In this document: piece by piece, positions 5,714 to 6,956 of the stretch
How positions within the stretch are numbered: position 1 is the stretch's first letter
Layout: each line of letters starts with the position of its first letter
From: Syntrophaceae bacterium UBA6112
Lineage (GTDB): Bacteria > Desulfobacterota > Syntrophia > Syntrophales > UBA5619
Length of the DNA: 6,956 nucleotides
NCBI GenBank assembly: GCA_002423465.1
Contig: DIWG01000057.1
Location: 1-6,956, forward strand
Reading direction: 5' to 3'
Program-made: the position numbers and the translations under genes
The notes under the pieces: generated by a model
Databases searched by the model: none
What the model was told of the DNA's origin: nothing
What the model saw: the letters and a program-made list of their open reading frames with translations, nothing else

Positions 5714-6956
5714 TTCCTCGCCTATAATTACCATGATATGCCTGCAGCGGCGCCACATTCCAGGTCTCTCTCCGGAGGGCGTAGATGGCCAGCGCCGTCG
5801 CGCGGGCGCCGGAGATCGTCGTCGTGTAGAGGACATTGTAGAGCAGGGCGCCCCGCCGGATGTGATAGGCGTCCCGGGAGGAGCGGCGGCCCAGGCTGAC
5901 ATTGATGACAAGCTGGATGTCGCCGTTCTTGATGTGATCGACCACGTTGGGCCTTCCCTCGCTGACCTTGCGGATCGTCTCGACCGGAACCCCGTGCTCC
6001 CGAAGTCTTGCAGCCGTCCCGCCCGTGGCGGCGATCTGAAAACCCATCCGGGCGAAGACGTTGGCCACGGGAACGATCCGGTCTTGGTAATGATTGTGAA
6101 CGCTGAGAAAAACTTTCCCGGAGAGCGGCATCTTGAAGCCGGCCGCCATCTGGGATTTTGCGAAGGCAAGGCCGAAGGAGTGGTCGATCCCCATCACTTC
6201 GCCGGTCGATTTCATCTCGGGACCCAGCAGGATATCCACGTTGGGAAAGCGATTAAAAGGGAAAACCGCCTCCTTGACCGAGACGTGCTTCGGTCGGACG
6301 GGTTCGATGAAGCCGAGTTCCGGGAGGGTTTTCCCGAGCATCACTTTCGTGGCGAGCTTCGCCAGGGGGATGCCGATCGCCTTGCTGACGAAGGGGATGG
6401 TCCGCGAGGCCCGGGGGTTGACCTCCAGAACGTAGAGTTCGCCGCCCTTGATCGCATATTGGATGTTCATCAAACCGATGACATGGAGTTCTTCGGCGAT
6501 CTGTTTCGTCTGCCGTTCGATCATCTCCAGAAGCTCCGGTGAAAAGGTGATCGCGGGCAGGACGCAGGCGCTGTCGCCGGAATGGATCCCCGCCTCCTCG
6601 ATGTGTTCCATGATCCCGGCGACAACGGTTGTCGTCCCGTCGCTGATCGCGTCCACGTCCGCTTCGATCGCGTCCTCGAGGAACTTGTCGATCAGGATGG
6701 GATGGCCGGGAGAAACCTCCAGCGCCCGGACCATGAACTTCCGGAGGCTCTCCGTGTCGTAGATGATCTCCATTGAACGTCCGCCGAGGACATAGGAAGG
6801 CCGGACCAGGACCGGGTAGCCGATCCGCTCGGCCACCCGGATCGCCTCGTCGATGTCCTTTGCCGTATCGTTGTCGGGTTGGCGGAGACCCAGGCGGTTC
6901 ACGATCTCCTGGAAACGCTTCCGGTCCTCGGCGCGGTCGATCGCGTCGGGGGAGGT
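5700..6956 (-). CDS. carB: Carbamoyl-phosphate synthase large subunit, C-terminal part (truncated by window edge)
   Basis: Large subunit of the synthase that makes carbamoyl phosphate from bicarbonate, ammonia (from glutamine via CarA) and two ATP, for pyrimidines and arginine. Only the last 418 residues are present; the frame is open to the right edge and begins TSPDAIDRAEDRKRFQ, a CarB signature at the start of the second ATP-grasp half. The GTG at 6902 is an internal Val. Numbering from the edge, RPSYVLGGRSMEI is at 52-64, EHIEEAGIHSGDSA at 117-130, the metal-binding LEVNPRAS at 177-184 (Glu178, Asn180), and LLGPEMKSTGEVMG at 243-256. The C-terminal MGS-like allosteric domain runs from about 280 to 418 with ATGGTA and EGRPNVVDHIKNG. 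The visible length from this motif to the stop is close to that of Escherichia coli CarB. The stop lies inside the purF start region, indicating one operon. Confidence 0.97.
   Translation of the reverse strand, partial: TSPDAIDRAEDRKRFQEIVNRLGLRQPDNDTAKDIDEAIRVAERIGYPVLVRPSYVLGGRSMEIIYDTESLRKFMVRALEVSPGHPILIDKFLEDAIEADVDAISDGTTTVVAGIMEHIEEAGIHSGDSACVLPAITFSPELLEMIERQTKQIAEELHVIGLMNIQYAIKGGELYVLEVNPRASRTIPFVSKAIGIPLAKLATKVMLGKTLPELGFIEPVRPKHVSVKEAVFPFNRFPNVDILLGPEMKSTGEVMGIDHSFGLAFAKSQMAAGFKMPLSGKVFLSVHNHYQDRIVPVANVFARMGFQIAATGGTAARLREHGVPVETIRKVSEGRPNVVDHIKNGDIQLVINVSLGRRSSRDAYHIRRGALLYNVLYTTTISGARATALAIYALRRETWNVAPLQAYHGNYRRGNDDV
5714..5722 (-). promoter_or_regulatory. Ribosome binding site of purF inside the carB 3' end
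   Basis: On the minus strand this reads GGCGAGGAA immediately before three tandem ATG codons. The GAGG core (5719-5716) lies 2, 5 and 8 nt from the ATGs at 5713, 5710 and 5707, so initiation is most likely at the second or third. Its position within carB coding sequence suggests translational coupling. Confidence 0.65.

Noticed and set aside
5723..5728. TATAAT on the plus strand as a promoter -10 box
   Set aside because: It lies within the end of carB, points towards antisense sequence and has no gene downstream on that strand; a single hexamer match is weak evidence.
5714..6169. N-terminal extension of the purF frame upstream of 5713
   Set aside because: The frame is open to 6169, but this stretch is antisense-free carB coding sequence in another frame; PurF similarity begins only after the tandem ATGs, and the ribosome binding site is just before them. 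An ATG at 5734 would add 7 residues without a better Shine-Dalgarno.
4925..6542. Two long plus-strand open frames opposite purF and carB (4925-5899 and 5568-6542)
   Set aside because: They are antisense to strongly conserved enzymes and have biased compositions rich in Arg, Gly and Pro, typical of shadow frames in GC-rich genes.

Overview
The window looks like chromosomal DNA from a mesophilic, probably anaerobic Gram-negative bacterium. It encodes a tripartite TRAP carboxylate transporter, a Bacillus-type PurF with a propeptide and a full set of iron-sulfur cysteines, and a carB-purF gene pair. This combination fits Desulfobacterota (the former Deltaproteobacteria), but that assignment is inference from gene content and moderately high GC, not a database result. 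Almost all of the window is coding, and no RNA genes, CRISPR arrays, insertion sequences or prophage genes were seen.

The left part (about 1-4169, + strand) is a catabolic or uptake gene set in one orientation. It holds the 3' part of a TRAP large permease gene (dctM-like), a TRAP periplasmic solute-binding protein gene (dctP-like), a classical short-chain dehydrogenase (SDR), and a DUF1537-type four-carbon acid sugar kinase. The simplest reading is that TRAP brings in a sugar acid (hydroxycarboxylate), the SDR oxidises a hydroxyl, and the kinase phosphorylates the resulting acid with ATP. The later enzyme (aldolase, PdxA-like or RuBisCO-like in known DUF1537 pathways) is not in the window. 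A perfect 12-bp inverted repeat lies between the binding-protein gene and the SDR gene. The kinase gene is clearly poorer in GC than its neighbours.

The right part (4289-6956, - strand) converges on the catabolic genes. It holds the C-terminal 418 residues of carB (carbamoyl-phosphate synthase large subunit), cut by the window edge, followed by a complete purF (amidophosphoribosyltransferase). The purF start overlaps the carB stop by 14 nt, so the two are probably co-transcribed and translationally coupled. They link pyrimidine/arginine and purine biosynthesis. The roughly 120-bp gap between the convergent kinase and purF genes holds no recognisable gene and no clear intrinsic terminator.

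Overall the right half is ordinary housekeeping sequence. The left half is a recognisable type of acid-sugar uptake and catabolism cluster whose substrate cannot be read from the sequence. I saw no clearly new system.
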